Below are positions 1-9,004 of a stretch of DNA of 64,000 nucleotides, piece by piece (positions within the stretch are counted from its first letter, which is position 1; every line of letters begins with the position of its first letter). The stretch lies in NCBI RefSeq assembly GCF_003086795.1, contig NZ_CP026003.1, positions 2,592,579 through 2,656,578 of the forward strand. The letters are read 5' to 3'. The position numbers and the translations under genes are program-made. This stretch comes from Stenotrophomonas sp. SAU14A_NAIMI4_5. Its GTDB lineage: Bacteria > Pseudomonadota > Gammaproteobacteria > Xanthomonadales > Xanthomonadaceae. Below the pieces are notes generated by a model, which was not told the DNA's origin, made no database searches, and saw only the letters and a program-made list of their open reading frames with translations.

Positions 1-392
1 TCAAGACCGATGCCGTCGACAACGCCGAGCGCGTCTACCGCACCTTCGTGCAGCAGACCGAGCAGCTTGCCCAGGTCTACATCGATACCACCCGCCTGGA
101 AGCAGGCAAGCGCTACACCGAGCGCCTGGTGTCGTACAACGAAGAGCGCCTGCGCACCCTGCAGCAGGAAATGGAACAGCAGCAGGCACAGTCGGCCCAG
201 GTCAGCGCGTCCCTGCAGCAGGCCCAGCAGCAGGCGGTCAGCCTGAGCACCGATGTGCAGAGCACCAACAACCAGCTGGACGCCCTGCAGCGCCGCATCC
301 AGATCCTGCAGGCCGAACAGGGCAATCCGGAGCTCAGCCTGCCGAAGGCGGAAGCTTCCGGTGCGCCGGCGGCGGCCAGCGACGGCAACTGA
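1..392 (+). CDS. C-terminal end of a coiled-coil protein (5' truncated)
   Basis: The reading frame is open from the left edge (codons in phase with position 3) and ends at the TGA at 390-392, so only about 129 C-terminal residues are visible. The visible part is rich in Gln, Ala and Leu with heptad-like spacing over roughly the first 105 residues, which predicts a long coiled coil, followed by a short Ala/Pro/Ser-rich tail. No catalytic motif is seen. The family cannot be named from this fragment. A strong hairpin with a TTCG loop follows directly downstream. Confidence 0.75.
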   Translation, partial: KTDAVDNAERVYRTFVQQTEQLAQVYIDTTRLEAGKRYTERLVSYNEERLRTLQQEMEQQQAQSAQVSASLQQAQQQAVSLSTDVQSTNNQLDALQRRIQILQAEQGNPELSLPKAEASGAPAAASDGN

Positions 393-413
393 GTTCCTGG
401 CACTGCACCACAC

Positions 414-439
414 GCAACGGCACCTTCGGGTGCCGTTGC
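414..439. terminator. bidirectional hairpin terminator
   Basis: An 11-bp perfect stem (GCAACGGCACC / GGTGCCGTTGC) closes a TTCG tetraloop and is followed by TGTTTC. It lies between two convergent genes, the coiled-coil protein on + and the DUF4124-like gene on -, so it can terminate both. The T-run is short. Confidence 0.75.
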
Positions 440-443
440 TGTT

Positions 444-854
444 TCAGGGGGACTGGCAGGCCAGGCGCAGGGCGTCGTCCAGCTGCCGCCGCTGCTGGTA
501 GTCCAGCCGACGCGCACGCGTCATCTTCCGCGCCTGCTCGCGGCGCGCCTGCTCGCAGCCGGCGGGATCCCGCGCGAGGGTGATCAGTGCGCCCTCGGCC
601 CGAGCGCGACGGCCACGCCGCACATTGGCCGGCGCCCTGCCCGCCTGCGCCGGGCGCGCGGGCTTTGACTCACCCTTGCCTCGTGCCTGCGCCGTCTCGG
701 CCGGCACGTCCCAGCGCCATTCCGCCCGCCCCTGGCACGGCGTCTGCTGGTAGACCGGGTGCGGCCCGTCCACGCATTTGTAGACATGGGTCTGGGCCAG
801 CGCGGTACCGGCCAGCAGCCAACCCACGATCGCCCCCGACAGCACCTTCTTCAT
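444..854 (-). CDS. DUF4124-like exported protein
   Basis: A 136-residue protein. The start at 854 gives a classic signal peptide (KK, hydrophobic stretch, Ala-rich cleavage site near residue 20). The mature N-terminus has the pattern [15 protein letters not shown], typical of DUF4124 proteins, in which a Tyr-Lys-Cys and a second Cys lie in a small beta domain of envelope proteins. The C-terminal half is Arg/Ala-rich and probably helical (residues about 60-130). Longer in-frame upstream codons would bury the signal peptide and were not used. Function is unknown. It stands alone and converges on the coiled-coil gene. Confidence 0.72.
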   Translation of the reverse strand: MKKVLSGAIVGWLLAGTALAQTHVYKCVDGPHPVYQQTPCQGRAEWRWDVPAETAQARGKGESKPARPAQAGRAPANVRRGRRARAEGALITLARDPAGCEQARREQARKMTRARRLDYQQRRQLDDALRLACQSP

Positions 855-1057
855 GCAGCGTCCTCCCTGGCAGAGCGGGCATCGTGGCCAGCATCGACCG
901 CCCGCCGCCAGAGCGGAACGCGTCGTCCCCACCTGCGACCGCCTGCCATCCATCGGACACAGGCGTGCAAGCCGCGCGGCGGATCCTGCGCTCTACTGCC
1001 GGTACGCCGGCAGCGTCACCGCCGGTTGTCTTTCCCCTACCGCCAAAGGAACCCGCA

Positions 1058-1882
1058 ATGAGCAACTTCGTAACCGTCAAAGATGGCGCCCGCATCTTCT
1101 ACAAGGATTGGGGCACCGGCCAGCCGATCGTGTTCGCCCATGGCTGGCCGCTGTCGTCCGACGCGTGGGATCCGCAGATGCTGTTCATGGGCCAGAACGG
1201 CTACCGCGTCATCGCCCATGACCGCCGCAGCCACGGCCGCTCCAGCCAGACCTGGGACGGCAACAACATGGACACCTACGCCGACGACCTGGCCGCGGTG
1301 CTCGATGCGCTCGACCTGAAGGACGCGATCCTGGTCGGCCACTCCACCGGTGGTGGCGAAGTGGCCCACTACATCGGCCGCCATGGCAGCAAGCGCGTGG
1401 CCAAGGTGGTGCTGGTCGGCGCCGTGCCGCCGCTGATGCTGAAGACCGAGGCCAACCCGGCCGGCACTCCGCTGGAAGTGTTCGACGGCATCCGCAAGGG
1501 CACCGGCGGTGATCGCTCGCAGTTCTTCAAGGACCTGACGGCACCGTTCTTCGGCGCCAACCGCGATGGCAACAGCGTCACCCAGGGCATGCGCGATTCT
1601 TTCTGGCTGCAGGGCATGCTGGGCGGCGTCAAGGGCCAGTACGACTGCGTGCACGAGTTCTCGGAAGTGGACTACACCGAAGACCTGAAGAAGATCGACG
1701 TGCCGGCCCTGGTCGTGCATGGCGATGACGACCAGATCGTGCCGTTCGATGCGTCGGCCAAGCTGTCCTCGCAGATCATCAAGGACGCCGAGCTGAAGGT
1801 CTACGCCGGTGCCCCGCACGGCCTGACCATCACCCACGCCGACCAGTTCAACGCCGACCTGCTGGCGTTCGTACGCAAGTGA
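1058..1882 (+). CDS. alpha/beta hydrolase, non-heme chloroperoxidase type
   Basis: A 274-residue single-domain alpha/beta hydrolase of the cofactor-free haloperoxidase/esterase family. The nucleophile elbow GHSTGG places Ser near residue 96. The acid is in HGDDDQIVP near residue 226 and the base His in APHGL near residue 252. The oxyanion motif HGWP lies near residue 29. ATG at 1058 is preceded by AAAGGA at good spacing. No signal peptide, so it is cytoplasmic. It is monocistronic and followed by a GC-rich hairpin. These enzymes hydrolyse esters and can perhydrolyse acids; the natural substrate is unknown. Confidence 0.88.
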   Translation: MSNFVTVKDGARIFYKDWGTGQPIVFAHGWPLSSDAWDPQMLFMGQNGYRVIAHDRRSHGRSSQTWDGNNMDTYADDLAAVLDALDLKDAILVGHSTGGGEVAHYIGRHGSKRVAKVVLVGAVPPLMLKTEANPAGTPLEVFDGIRKGTGGDRSQFFKDLTAPFFGANRDGNSVTQGMRDSFWLQGMLGGVKGQYDCVHEFSEVDYTEDLKKIDVPALVVHGDDDQIVPFDASAKLSSQIIKDAELKVYAGAPHGLTITHADQFNADLLAFVRK

Positions 1883-1888
1883 TGCAAC

Positions 1889-1914
1889 GCGGCGGCGCCC
1901 AAAAGCGCCGCCGC
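1889..1914 (+). terminator. GC-rich hairpin after the hydrolase
   Basis: A 10-bp perfect stem (GCGGCGGCGC / GCGCCGCCGC) with loop CCAAAA begins 6 bases after the hydrolase stop codon. It has no T-run, so termination efficiency is uncertain. Confidence 0.55.
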
Positions 1915-1920
1915 CCCTCC

Positions 1921-1973
1921 GGTAGTGCCGGCCGCTGGCCGGCAACCGCAGCCGGCCAGCGGCCGGCTCTACC
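1921..1973. repeat. SMAG/REP inverted pair
   Basis: Two GTAG-headed palindromes face each other: GTAGTGCCGGCC..., and the reverse complement ending GGCCGGCTCTAC, separated by a few bases. This is the standard dimer form of S. maltophilia GTAG (SMAG) elements. It lies between the convergent hydrolase and amidohydrolase genes. Confidence 0.85.
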
Positions 1974-1984
1974 GGGGATCCCGA

Positions 1985-3955
1985 TCAGAACGCGAAGCAG
2001 GAACAGCCCATCGCGCCCCAGAACGCGGTGAGGTCGTCGGTCGGTGCCGCGTGCTGCGCGGCATGACCGTGGGCGCCGTGGGTGCCGCAGGCCACACCGT
2101 GGTGGTGATGGTGCGCCGCGGCCAGGCCGGTGGCGGTTCCGCCAACGTGGTAACCACCGAACTTGTTCACCGGCGACCAGTCCGGCATCGCCGGCGGAAG
2201 CTGCGGTGCCAGGCCAGCGTAGTCACCATCGGCGTGCACGATGCGGCCACCGACCACGGTCAGCAGGCTGGTGATGTCGGCGATCTGCGCATCATCGACG
2301 CGGAAGAAATCGGACGACAGCACGATGAAGTCGGCCAGTTGGCCCTGCTTCAGCGTGCCCTTCACCGCCTCGTCGCCGGAGAACCACGCACTGCCCTGGG
2401 TCCACAGGCGCAGTGCCTGTTCGCGTTCCAGCAGGTTCTCGTCGCCATACAGGGCCAGGCCACCGACGGTGCGCCCGGTCACCAGCCACGACAGCGCCAC
2501 CCACGGGTTGTAGCTGGCCACGCGGGTGGCATCGGTACCGGCGCCGACCGGCACGCCCTCGGCCAGCATGCGCTTGACCGGCGGCGTATGCCGCGCGGCC
2601 TGCACGCCATAGCGCTCGACGAAGGCTTCGCCCTGGTAGGCCATGCGGTGCTGCACGGCGATGCCGCCGCCCAGTGCGCGGATGCGCTCGATGTTGCGCG
2701 GGGTGATGGTTTCGGCGTGGTCGATGAACCAGTGCAGGCCATCGAACGGCACCTCGCGGTTCACCTGCTCGTACACATCCAGGATGCGGGTGATGCTCTC
2801 GTCGTAGGTGGCGTGGATGCGGAACGGCCAGCGCTTCTCCACCAGCAGCTTCACTACGTCGTGCAGCTCGGGCTCCAGTTCCGGCGGCAGCTCCGGACGC
2901 GGCTCGTTGAACAGCTCGAAGTCGGCGGCGGAGAACACCAGCATTTCGCCGGCGCCGTTGTGGCGCAGCAGGTCGTCGCCCTGGCGCGGCTGCAGTATCT
3001 CGCTCCAGCCACGGAAGTCGTTGACCTCGCTGCCCTTGTTCTGGGTGAACAGGTTGTAGGCGATGCGCACGGTCAGCTGCTCGTCGCGGTGCAGCTGTTC
3101 GATGACCTGGTAGTCCTCCGGGTAGTTCTGGAAGCCACCACCGGCATCGATCACCGACGTGATGCCCAGGCGGTTCAGCTCACGCATGAAGTGGCGGGTG
3201 GAGTTGGCCTGGTACTCGATCGGCAGGCGCGGGCCCTTGGCCAGCGTCGCGTACAGGATCAGCGCGTTGGGCTTGGCCAGCAGCAGGCCGGTCGGGTTGC
3301 CCAGCGAATCGCGCACGATCTGGCCACCGGGCGGATCCGGTGTCTCCTTGGTGTAGCCGCAGGCCCGCAGCGCGGCGCGGTTCAGCAGCGCCCGGTCGTA
3401 CAGGTGCAGCAGGAACACCGGCGTGTCCGGCGCGATGTCGTTGAGCTCCTGCAGGGTGGGCAGGCGCTTCTCGGTGAACTGCGTTGCGGTGAAGCCACCG
3501 ACCACGCGCACCCACTGCGGTGCCGGGGTACGGTCGACCTGCGCCTTCAGCATGGCCATCGCATCGGCCAGCGAGCGCAGGCCATCCCAGCGCAGTTCCA
3601 GGTTGTAGTTCAGGCCACCACGGATCAGGTGGGTGTGGCTGTCGTTGAGGCCGGGCACGATGCGGCGGCCCTGTGCGTCGATGATGGTGGCTTCATTGCC
3701 CCATTCGCGCATGATCTGTTCATCGCTGCCGACCGCGGCGATGCGACCGTTCTGCACCGCCAGTGCCTGCGCGTGTGGCTGCTGCGGATCAAGGGTGGTG
3801 ACGCGGGCGTTTCTGATGACCAGCGTGCTCATGCGACGCTCCTTCGGAAGGGTTTCGATGGCCGCGGCGGCACCGCCGGCCAGCCCCAGCACCATCGCGG
3901 CGCCGCTGGCCAGCACGACGTTGCGTCGGCCGTGGTCGAGGGGGGAGGAACTCAT
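1985..3955 (-). CDS. YtcJ-type amidohydrolase with Tat-like leader and His/Cys-rich tail
   Basis: A 656-residue amidohydrolase-superfamily enzyme of the YtcJ/amidohydrolase-3 group. The metal-binding signature NDSHTH lies near residue 120, with later conserved His and Asp residues (HATYDES, DHAE, GAGTDA). The start at 3955 forms an ATGA overlap with the DoxX stop codon and encodes a leader with RRN followed by a hydrophobic Ala/Gly-rich stretch, like a twin-arginine signal. A second in-frame ATG at 3832 has a perfect AAGGAG six bases upstream and would give a leaderless protein. The last about 50 residues carry five consecutive His, further His and two to three Cys, a likely metal-binding extension. 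Substrate unknown. Last gene of the AraC/hydrolase/DoxX run. Confidence 0.85.
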   Translation of the reverse strand: MSSSPLDHGRRNVVLASGAAMVLGLAGGAAAAIETLPKERRMSTLVIRNARVTTLDPQQPHAQALAVQNGRIAAVGSDEQIMREWGNEATIIDAQGRRIVPGLNDSHTHLIRGGLNYNLELRWDGLRSLADAMAMLKAQVDRTPAPQWVRVVGGFTATQFTEKRLPTLQELNDIAPDTPVFLLHLYDRALLNRAALRACGYTKETPDPPGGQIVRDSLGNPTGLLLAKPNALILYATLAKGPRLPIEYQANSTRHFMRELNRLGITSVIDAGGGFQNYPEDYQVIEQLHRDEQLTVRIAYNLFTQNKGSEVNDFRGWSEILQPRQGDDLLRHNGAGEMLVFSAADFELFNEPRPELPPELEPELHDVVKLLVEKRWPFRIHATYDESITRILDVYEQVNREVPFDGLHWFIDHAETITPRNIERIRALGGGIAVQHRMAYQGEAFVERYGVQAARHTPPVKRMLAEGVPVGAGTDATRVASYNPWVALSWLVTGRTVGGLALYGDENLLEREQALRLWTQGSAWFSGDEAVKGTLKQGQLADFIVLSSDFFRVDDAQIADITSLLTVVGGRIVHADGDYAGLAPQLPPAMPDWSPVNKFGGYHVGGTATGLAAAHHHHHGVACGTHGAHGHAAQHAAPTDDLTAFWGAMGCSCFAF

Positions 3956-4377
3956 GCGATGTCTCCAGGCAGGGCCAGGCCATCCAGCGCCCAGGCGCCC
4001 GGCCCGGCCAGGGCGATCGCCAGCAGGGCCAGCGTCCACATCAAGGGGTATTCAGTGCCACCGCGCATCCAGAACCAGCCCTTGGGCAGGGCCAGCAGCG
4101 CGGTGAAGGCAATGAACGCGGCCGCGGCCAGTGCGGCAATGCGGGTCTGCCAGCCCAGCAGCACGGCCAGGCCGGAGGCCACCTGCAACAGGGCCAGCAG
4201 CAGCGGCAGCGGCGCCACCGCCGGCAGGCCGAAGCCGCGCAGTTCACCGGCAAAACCGGCCAGGCCCGGGCCGCCGAACCAGCCAAACAGCTTGCCCAGC
4301 GCATGTGGCAGCAGGAAACCTCCCGCTGCCACGCGCAGGATCAGCAGGGCCATATCGAGGCCGTGCCCGTTACCCAT
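3952..4377 (-). CDS. DoxX family membrane protein
   Basis: A 141-residue integral membrane protein with four predicted hydrophobic segments and the DoxX hallmarks LRVAAGGFLLPHALGK near the N-terminus and LALAGPGAWALDG at the C-terminus. DoxX-like proteins are small quinone- or redox-associated inner-membrane proteins; a precise role is not established here. It starts 2 bases after the isochorismatase-like gene and overlaps the next gene by ATGA, so it is almost certainly co-translated with them. Confidence 0.85.
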   Translation of the reverse strand: MGNGHGLDMALLILRVAAGGFLLPHALGKLFGWFGGPGLAGFAGELRGFGLPAVAPLPLLLALLQVASGLAVLLGWQTRIAALAAAAFIAFTALLALPKGWFWMRGGTEYPLMWTLALLAIALAGPGAWALDGLALPGDIA

Positions 4378-4379
4378 GC

Positions 4380-5036
4380 TCAGTGACCGCCTTCCTGCGC
4401 GCCGAACATGGTCTTGGCGTACTGGATGCCGATGCCGTAGCCGCCGGCGTGGTCGCGGGCGATGCCGGTGGTCAGGCCGTAGGTCTCGCCACGGGCCCAG
4501 TCGCGCTGCAGTTCCAGCAGGTACTGCACGCTGGTGATCGGGCGCGCACCGGCCTGCACCATGCGGGTGACCGCACGTTCGTGCGCCTCATCGCTGACAT
4601 CGCCGCAGGCATCGGTGATCACGTAGACCTCGAAGCCCTGCTCCAGCGCCGACAGGGTCGGGCCGACGATGCACACGCTGGTCCACAGGCCTGCCAGCAC
4701 CAGGCGCTTCTTGCCGATGCGGTTGATCTCATCGATCACCGGCTGGTCTTCCCAGGTGTTCATCGAGGTGCGGTCGAACACGGTCTGGCCAGCGAAGATC
4801 TCCGGCAGCTCCGGGAACATCGGGCCGGAGAACGACTTCTCGGCGACCGTGGTCAGCACCACCGGCACGTTGAAGCCCTTCGCGCCCTTGCTGATCAGCG
4901 AGACGTTGTTGCGCAGCGCGGAGATGTCGATGGTGTGGGTGGCAAATGCCATCTGCGACTGGAAGTCGATCAGCACCAGGGCGTGGTCGGTCGGGGAAAG
5001 CAGGCCCTTGGCGGGCGTGGCGGTAGCAGTGGTCAT
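4380..5036 (-). CDS. isochorismatase-like (YcaC-type) cysteine hydrolase
   Basis: A 218-residue isochorismatase-superfamily hydrolase. The Asp of the triad is in LVLIDFQ near residue 24, and the Cys is in TSVCIVGPTLSALEQGF near residue 122, in the same context as in E. coli YcaC. The central segment PVVLTTVAE also matches that subgroup. These enzymes are cytoplasmic amide/ester hydrolases, and the substrate of YcaC-type members is undefined. Its ATG overlaps the AraC-family stop codon by ATGA, so the regulator and the enzyme are translationally coupled. Confidence 0.87.
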   Translation of the reverse strand: MTTATATPAKGLLSPTDHALVLIDFQSQMAFATHTIDISALRNNVSLISKGAKGFNVPVVLTTVAEKSFSGPMFPELPEIFAGQTVFDRTSMNTWEDQPVIDEINRIGKKRLVLAGLWTSVCIVGPTLSALEQGFEVYVITDACGDVSDEAHERAVTRMVQAGARPITSVQYLLELQRDWARGETYGLTTGIARDHAGGYGIGIQYAKTMFGAQEGGH

Positions 5037-5467
5037 GGGTGGGTTCCAGTAGTGGGCGGGGCAACAGAAGAAGGGAGAACAGCGGGTATGTGCAGGGCGG
5101 CATCACCGGCCAGGTACTGGCCCGGGCTGCAGCCGGTCTCGGCACGGAAACTGCGGACGAAATGGCTCTGGTCGAAGAAGCCCAGGTGCTGGGCCAGGCG
5201 GGACATCGGCTGGTCGCCGGCCGGCAGCAGTTGCCGCGCGCGTTCGATGCGGCGACGGCGCAGGTAGCGCAGCGGGCTGGCACCGGTGCCGGTGCGGAAC
5301 AGCCGCACCAGATGGAAACGGCTCACGCAGGCCACCTCGGCCAGCTCCGTCACCCGCAGCGGCTGCGACAGATGCGCATCGATGTAGCGCAGAGCGCGCT
5401 GCAGGGCGGCAGCCTGGTGTGGCGCCAACGCGGTGGCTGGGGCGACGGGCGGTGAAGCTTCGGCCAT
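5033..5467 (-). CDS. AraC-family regulator, DNA-binding domain only
   Basis: A 144-residue protein consisting almost wholly of the AraC double helix-turn-helix (about residues 20-125; VTELAEVACVSRFHLVRLFR and LGFFDQSHFVRSFRAETGCSPGQY). There is no room for an N-terminal sensor domain, which is unusually short for the family. The start at 5467 was preferred over 5545 because the extra 26 residues are low-complexity and resemble nothing. It is the promoter-proximal regulator of the overlapping hydrolase-DoxX-amidohydrolase operon. Confidence 0.82.
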   Translation of the reverse strand: MAEASPPVAPATALAPHQAAALQRALRYIDAHLSQPLRVTELAEVACVSRFHLVRLFRTGTGASPLRYLRRRRIERARQLLPAGDQPMSRLAQHLGFFDQSHFVRSFRAETGCSPGQYLAGDAALHIPAVLPSSVAPPTTGTHP

Positions 5468-5545
5468 GACAGAGCACCGCGACGGGGTGCCCCATGGTGG
5501 GCCGCCAGGTGCCGATGCCCTACCCCCGTCCGTCGAGGCCACCAC

Positions 5546-5878
5546 TCACCCGTTCGGGGGAGGCCGACGCGCCAGCAGGCGCCGTCCGAACTGCCGTGCA
5601 TCCAGCGAATACGCGCCCGGGCCGAGCAGCAGCAAGGCCAGCGGCAGCGCCAGCAGCGGCACGGCCGCGCCCTGCAGCCACAATCCCACGCAGGCGAGCA
5701 TCGCCGACAACGGGGTCAGCCACCCCAGTACCAGCAGCGCGACGCCCAGCGCGCACAGCACCACCAGGACGCCTGAATGCAGGCCCGGCGCACACAGGGC
5801 AGCGGCCAGGCACAGCCGCAGCCAGAGCAGGCCCAGGCCGGGCCCACGATCGGGAAACATCACGAACAGACGCTGCAT
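5546..5878 (-). CDS. DoxX-like small membrane protein
   Basis: A 110-residue, very hydrophobic protein with three to four membrane segments and the closing DoxX motif LLLGPGAYSLDAR. The start at 5878 has GGAGG eight bases upstream; the in-frame ATG at 5899 has no such site. It lies 78 bases upstream of the AraC gene on the same strand and opposite the sensor kinase, so the 5879-5977 gap should hold divergent promoters. It is a second, divergent DoxX paralogue next to the one at 3952-4377. Confidence 0.7.
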   Translation of the reverse strand: MQRLFVMFPDRGPGLGLLWLRLCLAAALCAPGLHSGVLVVLCALGVALLVLGWLTPLSAMLACVGLWLQGAAVPLLALPLALLLLGPGAYSLDARQFGRRLLARRPPPNG

Positions 5879-5977
5879 CCTCGGCCTCCACCACTCCATT
5901 GCCGGCGTGATAGCCGATGCCGCCGCCACCGCGCCTACCCCGTTCGGGTCACCCTCGGCTGCCCCGCACCTGCCAGA

Positions 5978-8900
5978 ATGCTGCCCATGCGTGGCCGCCC
6001 CTTCCCCTTGCTGCGTCGCCTGCCGGCGCTGCTGTCGTGCCTGCTGCTGATCGCCCTGCCCGCTTTCGCCGGGCAGCGGCCGGTCGTGGCCGACGGCATG
6101 CCCGGCTACCAGCACACCGCGTGGCGGGTCGGACAGGGGGCGCCCGGCGACATCTGGGACATCGCCCAGGACCACCAAGGCATGCTGTGGCTGGCGACGG
6201 GCTCGGGCCTGTACCGCTTCGACGGCCGCCGTTTCGAACGCCAGGCCGCGCCGTCCGGCAGCACGTTCCCCTCCACCAACATGGTCACCCTGGCAACGGA
6301 TGCCGACGACAGCCTGTGGATCGGCTACTTCCAGGCAGGCATCAGCCAGCTTTCGGCCCGCCACCTGCGCAGCTTCGGCCGCGCCGAGGGCGTGCCGATC
6401 GGCGTGGTGCCACACTTCAGCCGTGATCGCGACGGTCACCTGTGGGCGGCCATCAACGGCGGCCTGCGCTGGTTCGATGGGCAGCAGTGGCGGGCCTTGC
6501 CCCGTGGCAGCGGCGTACCGGATCGGCGCGTGCAGTGGCTGCTGCATGATCGCCAGGGCACGTTCTGGGTGCTGGCCGACCTGAAGATCTGGCGACGGCC
6601 CGCAGGTGCCAGCACCTTCGAGGACACCGGCATCGCCGTCTCGCAGATGGCCTCGTTGGCCGAAAGCCCGCGCGGCGAAATCTGGCTGGCCGACCGCATT
6701 CGCGGCACTTCGCCGCTGGCCAACGCGCACGGCCTGCTGCCTTGCGCCGAGCGCGAGGCGCGACGCCTGCCCGAACTGGTCGCCGCGCGCCTGCAGTTCA
6801 CCGCCGATGGCACGCTGTGGGCCACGATGAGCCCGCATGGCGGCGTGGCACGGGTCACCTTCGAGGGCGACCAGGCCACGCGCATGGAGCGCTTCGATAC
6901 GCCGCAGGGCCTGACCGCCACGTCGGCGGTGCCGGTCCTGCTGGATCGCGAAGGCAATCTCTGGGTCGGCACCAACCTCGGCCTCAACCGCTTCCGCGCG
7001 CGCAGCGTGCAGACCCTGGCGGCCGGCCCCACCGATCCCTATCGCTCGCTGGTACGCGCCAGCGACGGTCGCGTGTATGGTTATGGCGAGGACCTGAAAC
7101 CCTACGACCTGCGCCGCACACTGCTGGGCGACAGCGCCGCGCAGCTGCAGGATGCCGCACGCCAGGCGCCGACACCGTTGTGGCAGTTCGACTGGATCAA
7201 CCTGGTCCGCACCGTCGGCGGCCACGCCACGCGCATTCCACTGCCGGCTCCGTACACCGGGCAGTCCCTGCAGGCGCTGCTGTTCCACAACGACGATGAC
7301 GCCTGGATGTGTGTCGGCGAGCGCGGCGTCCTGCGCTACCAGCACGCGCAGTGGTACCGCCAGCCGCGGCTGCCCGAACAGGCCTGTTCGTCGATGGCGA
7401 TGGCCAGCGATGGCGCCGTGCTGCTGGGCTATGCCGATGGTCGGCTGCGGCGCATGGATGACCGCGGGGTGGCGACCTTCGATACCCGCCAGGGATTGGC
7501 CGTCGGGCCGGTGACCGCCCTGCTGCAGGACCAGGACATGCTGCTGGTGGCCGGCGAAGCCGGGCTGGCCGCGCGTATCGGCGAGGGCCACTTCAGCGAG
7601 GTGCGCACCGACATGGCGGGCGTGCTGGAAGGCATCACCGGCATGGTCGCCGACGCACATGGGCGGCTCTGGCTCAATGGCAGCCGCGGGCTGGTGCGGC
7701 TGGACCGCACCGCCCTGCGCAATGCCGTGCTCACCCATCAACCGGTGGCACCGCGCCTGTTCGATGCAGTCGACGGCATGCCCGGCATCGCCCTTCAGAG
7801 CGGCCCGATTCCCACCGCCGCGCTGGCCGCCGACGGACTACTGTGGCTCGCCACCAACCAGGGGTTGGCGTGGCTGGACACCAACGCCGCACACACCAAC
7901 ACCCTGGCACCGGGCGTGCGTATCGGCGATGTGCTGTATGGCGCCACCCAGGCACCGCTGCAGGAAGGGCTGCGCCTGCCGGCCGGTACCACCCAGCTGC
8001 AGATCGACTACGTGGCGCTGTCGCTGGCCCGGCCGGAACGCAACCGCTACCGCTACCGTCTTTCCGGCGTGGACGAAGGCTGGCAGGACGCCGGCAGCAG
8101 CACGCGCGCCTACTACACCAACCTCATCCCGGGCACGTACCGCTTCGAGGTGGAAGCGGCCAACGAGGACGGCATCTGGAGCACGGAGCCGGCCAGCCGC
8201 AGCTTCAGCATCGCCTCCACCTTCGTGCAGACGATCTGGTTCAAGCTGCTGTGCGCGGCGCTGGTGCTGGTGGCGCTGATGGTGGCCGTGCGCATCCGCA
8301 GCGGCCAGCTGGCCGCACTGTTCCGCGCGCGCCTGCAGGAACGCCATGGCGAGCGCGAGCGCATCGCCCGCGATCTGCACGACACCCTGCTGCAGGGCAG
8401 CCAGGGGCTGATCCTGCGCCTGCATGCGATCAGCCAGTCGGCGCAGACGCCGGACAACGTGCGCACCCAGCTGGAATCGGCGATGCAGCTGGCCGAACGC
8501 AACCTCGCCGAGGGCCGCGAGCGGGTCAATGCGCTGCGCGATGGTCCCTTCGCCGGCCGCGACCTGGCCACCGCATTGGCCGACGTGCATGCCGAGTACG
8601 CCGGCCAGGGCACCAACCCGCTGCGCCTGACCGTCGAAGGCACGCCACCGCCGCTGCGGCCCGATGCCGTGGAGGAGGTGTTCCTGATCGGCCGCGAAGC
8701 GATCCGCAATGCCCTGCGCCATGCCCAGGCCAGCGCCATCGAGGTGGAACTGTCCTACGGCAGCCGCTGTTTCCTGCTGCATGTGCGCGACGACGGCGTC
8801 GGCATTGCCGACGACGATGCCGGCCATGGCCACTGGGGCCTGCAGGGCATGCGCGAACGCGCGCAGCGGCTTGGCGCGGAACTGCAGCTGTGGACCCGCC

Positions 8901-9004
8901 CGGGCCTGGGCACCGAAGTCGCGCTGGCGGTTCCCGCACGGCGCCTGTATCACCGCCGGCCGCCACGTTGGCGCTGGCCCTGGAGTGCAAAGCAGCATGA
9001 CTGA
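5978..9004 (+). CDS. two-component propeller sensor histidine kinase
   Basis: A 1008-residue hybrid-fold sensor. After a signal peptide (hydrophobic stretch near residues 15-32), about 690 residues form WD-like ligand-binding propeller blades (repeats such as GMLWLATGSGLYRFDG, GNLWVGTNLGLNRF, GLLWLATNQGLAWL). A Y_Y_Y domain follows (about 680-750, ending with the GTYRFEVEAANEDGIW type pattern), then one membrane helix (about 750-772). The kinase core has HisKA_3 with phospho-acceptor His near residue 801 (RDLHDTLLQGSQG), and an HATPase with N-box REAIRNALRHA and DDGVGI. The ATG at 5987 is an alternative start. The gene overlaps its response regulator by eight bases. The ligand is unknown; this architecture usually senses periplasmic carbohydrate or other small molecules. 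Confidence 0.9.
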   Translation: MLPMRGRPFPLLRRLPALLSCLLLIALPAFAGQRPVVADGMPGYQHTAWRVGQGAPGDIWDIAQDHQGMLWLATGSGLYRFDGRRFERQAAPSGSTFPSTNMVTLATDADDSLWIGYFQAGISQLSARHLRSFGRAEGVPIGVVPHFSRDRDGHLWAAINGGLRWFDGQQWRALPRGSGVPDRRVQWLLHDRQGTFWVLADLKIWRRPAGASTFEDTGIAVSQMASLAESPRGEIWLADRIRGTSPLANAHGLLPCAEREARRLPELVAARLQFTADGTLWATMSPHGGVARVTFEGDQATRMERFDTPQGLTATSAVPVLLDREGNLWVGTNLGLNRFRARSVQTLAAGPTDPYRSLVRASDGRVYGYGEDLKPYDLRRTLLGDSAAQLQDAARQAPTPLWQFDWINLVRTVGGHATRIPLPAPYTGQSLQALLFHNDDDAWMCVGERGVLRYQHAQWYRQPRLPEQACSSMAMASDGAVLLGYADGRLRRMDDRGVATFDTRQGLAVGPVTALLQDQDMLLVAGEAGLAARIGEGHFSEVRTDMAGVLEGITGMVADAHGRLWLNGSRGLVRLDRTALRNAVLTHQPVAPRLFDAVDGMPGIALQSGPIPTAALAADGLLWLATNQGLAWLDTNAAHTNTLAPGVRIGDVLYGATQAPLQEGLRLPAGTTQLQIDYVALSLARPERNRYRYRLSGVDEGWQDAGSSTRAYYTNLIPGTYRFEVEAANEDGIWSTEPASRSFSIASTFVQTIWFKLLCAALVLVALMVAVRIRSGQLAALFRARLQERHGERERIARDLHDTLLQGSQGLILRLHAISQSAQTPDNVRTQLESAMQLAERNLAEGRERVNALRDGPFAGRDLATALADVHAEYAGQGTNPLRLTVEGTPPPLRPDAVEEVFLIGREAIRNALRHAQASAIEVELSYGSRCFLLHVRDDGVGIADDDAGHGHWGLQGMRERAQRLGAELQLWTRPGLGTEVALAVPARRLYHRRPPRWRWPWSAKQHD

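Noticed and set aside
1925..4537. Long plus-strand reading frame antisense to the amidohydrolase and DoxX genes
   Set aside because: Gln/His/Val-rich composition typical of antisense frames in GC-rich DNA; the minus strand encodes clear families.
5777..5977. Longer start for the propeller sensor kinase
   Set aside because: The extra residues have no similarity to a signal peptide and overlap the divergent DoxX-like gene; the ATG at 5978 or 5987 leads directly into a normal signal sequence.
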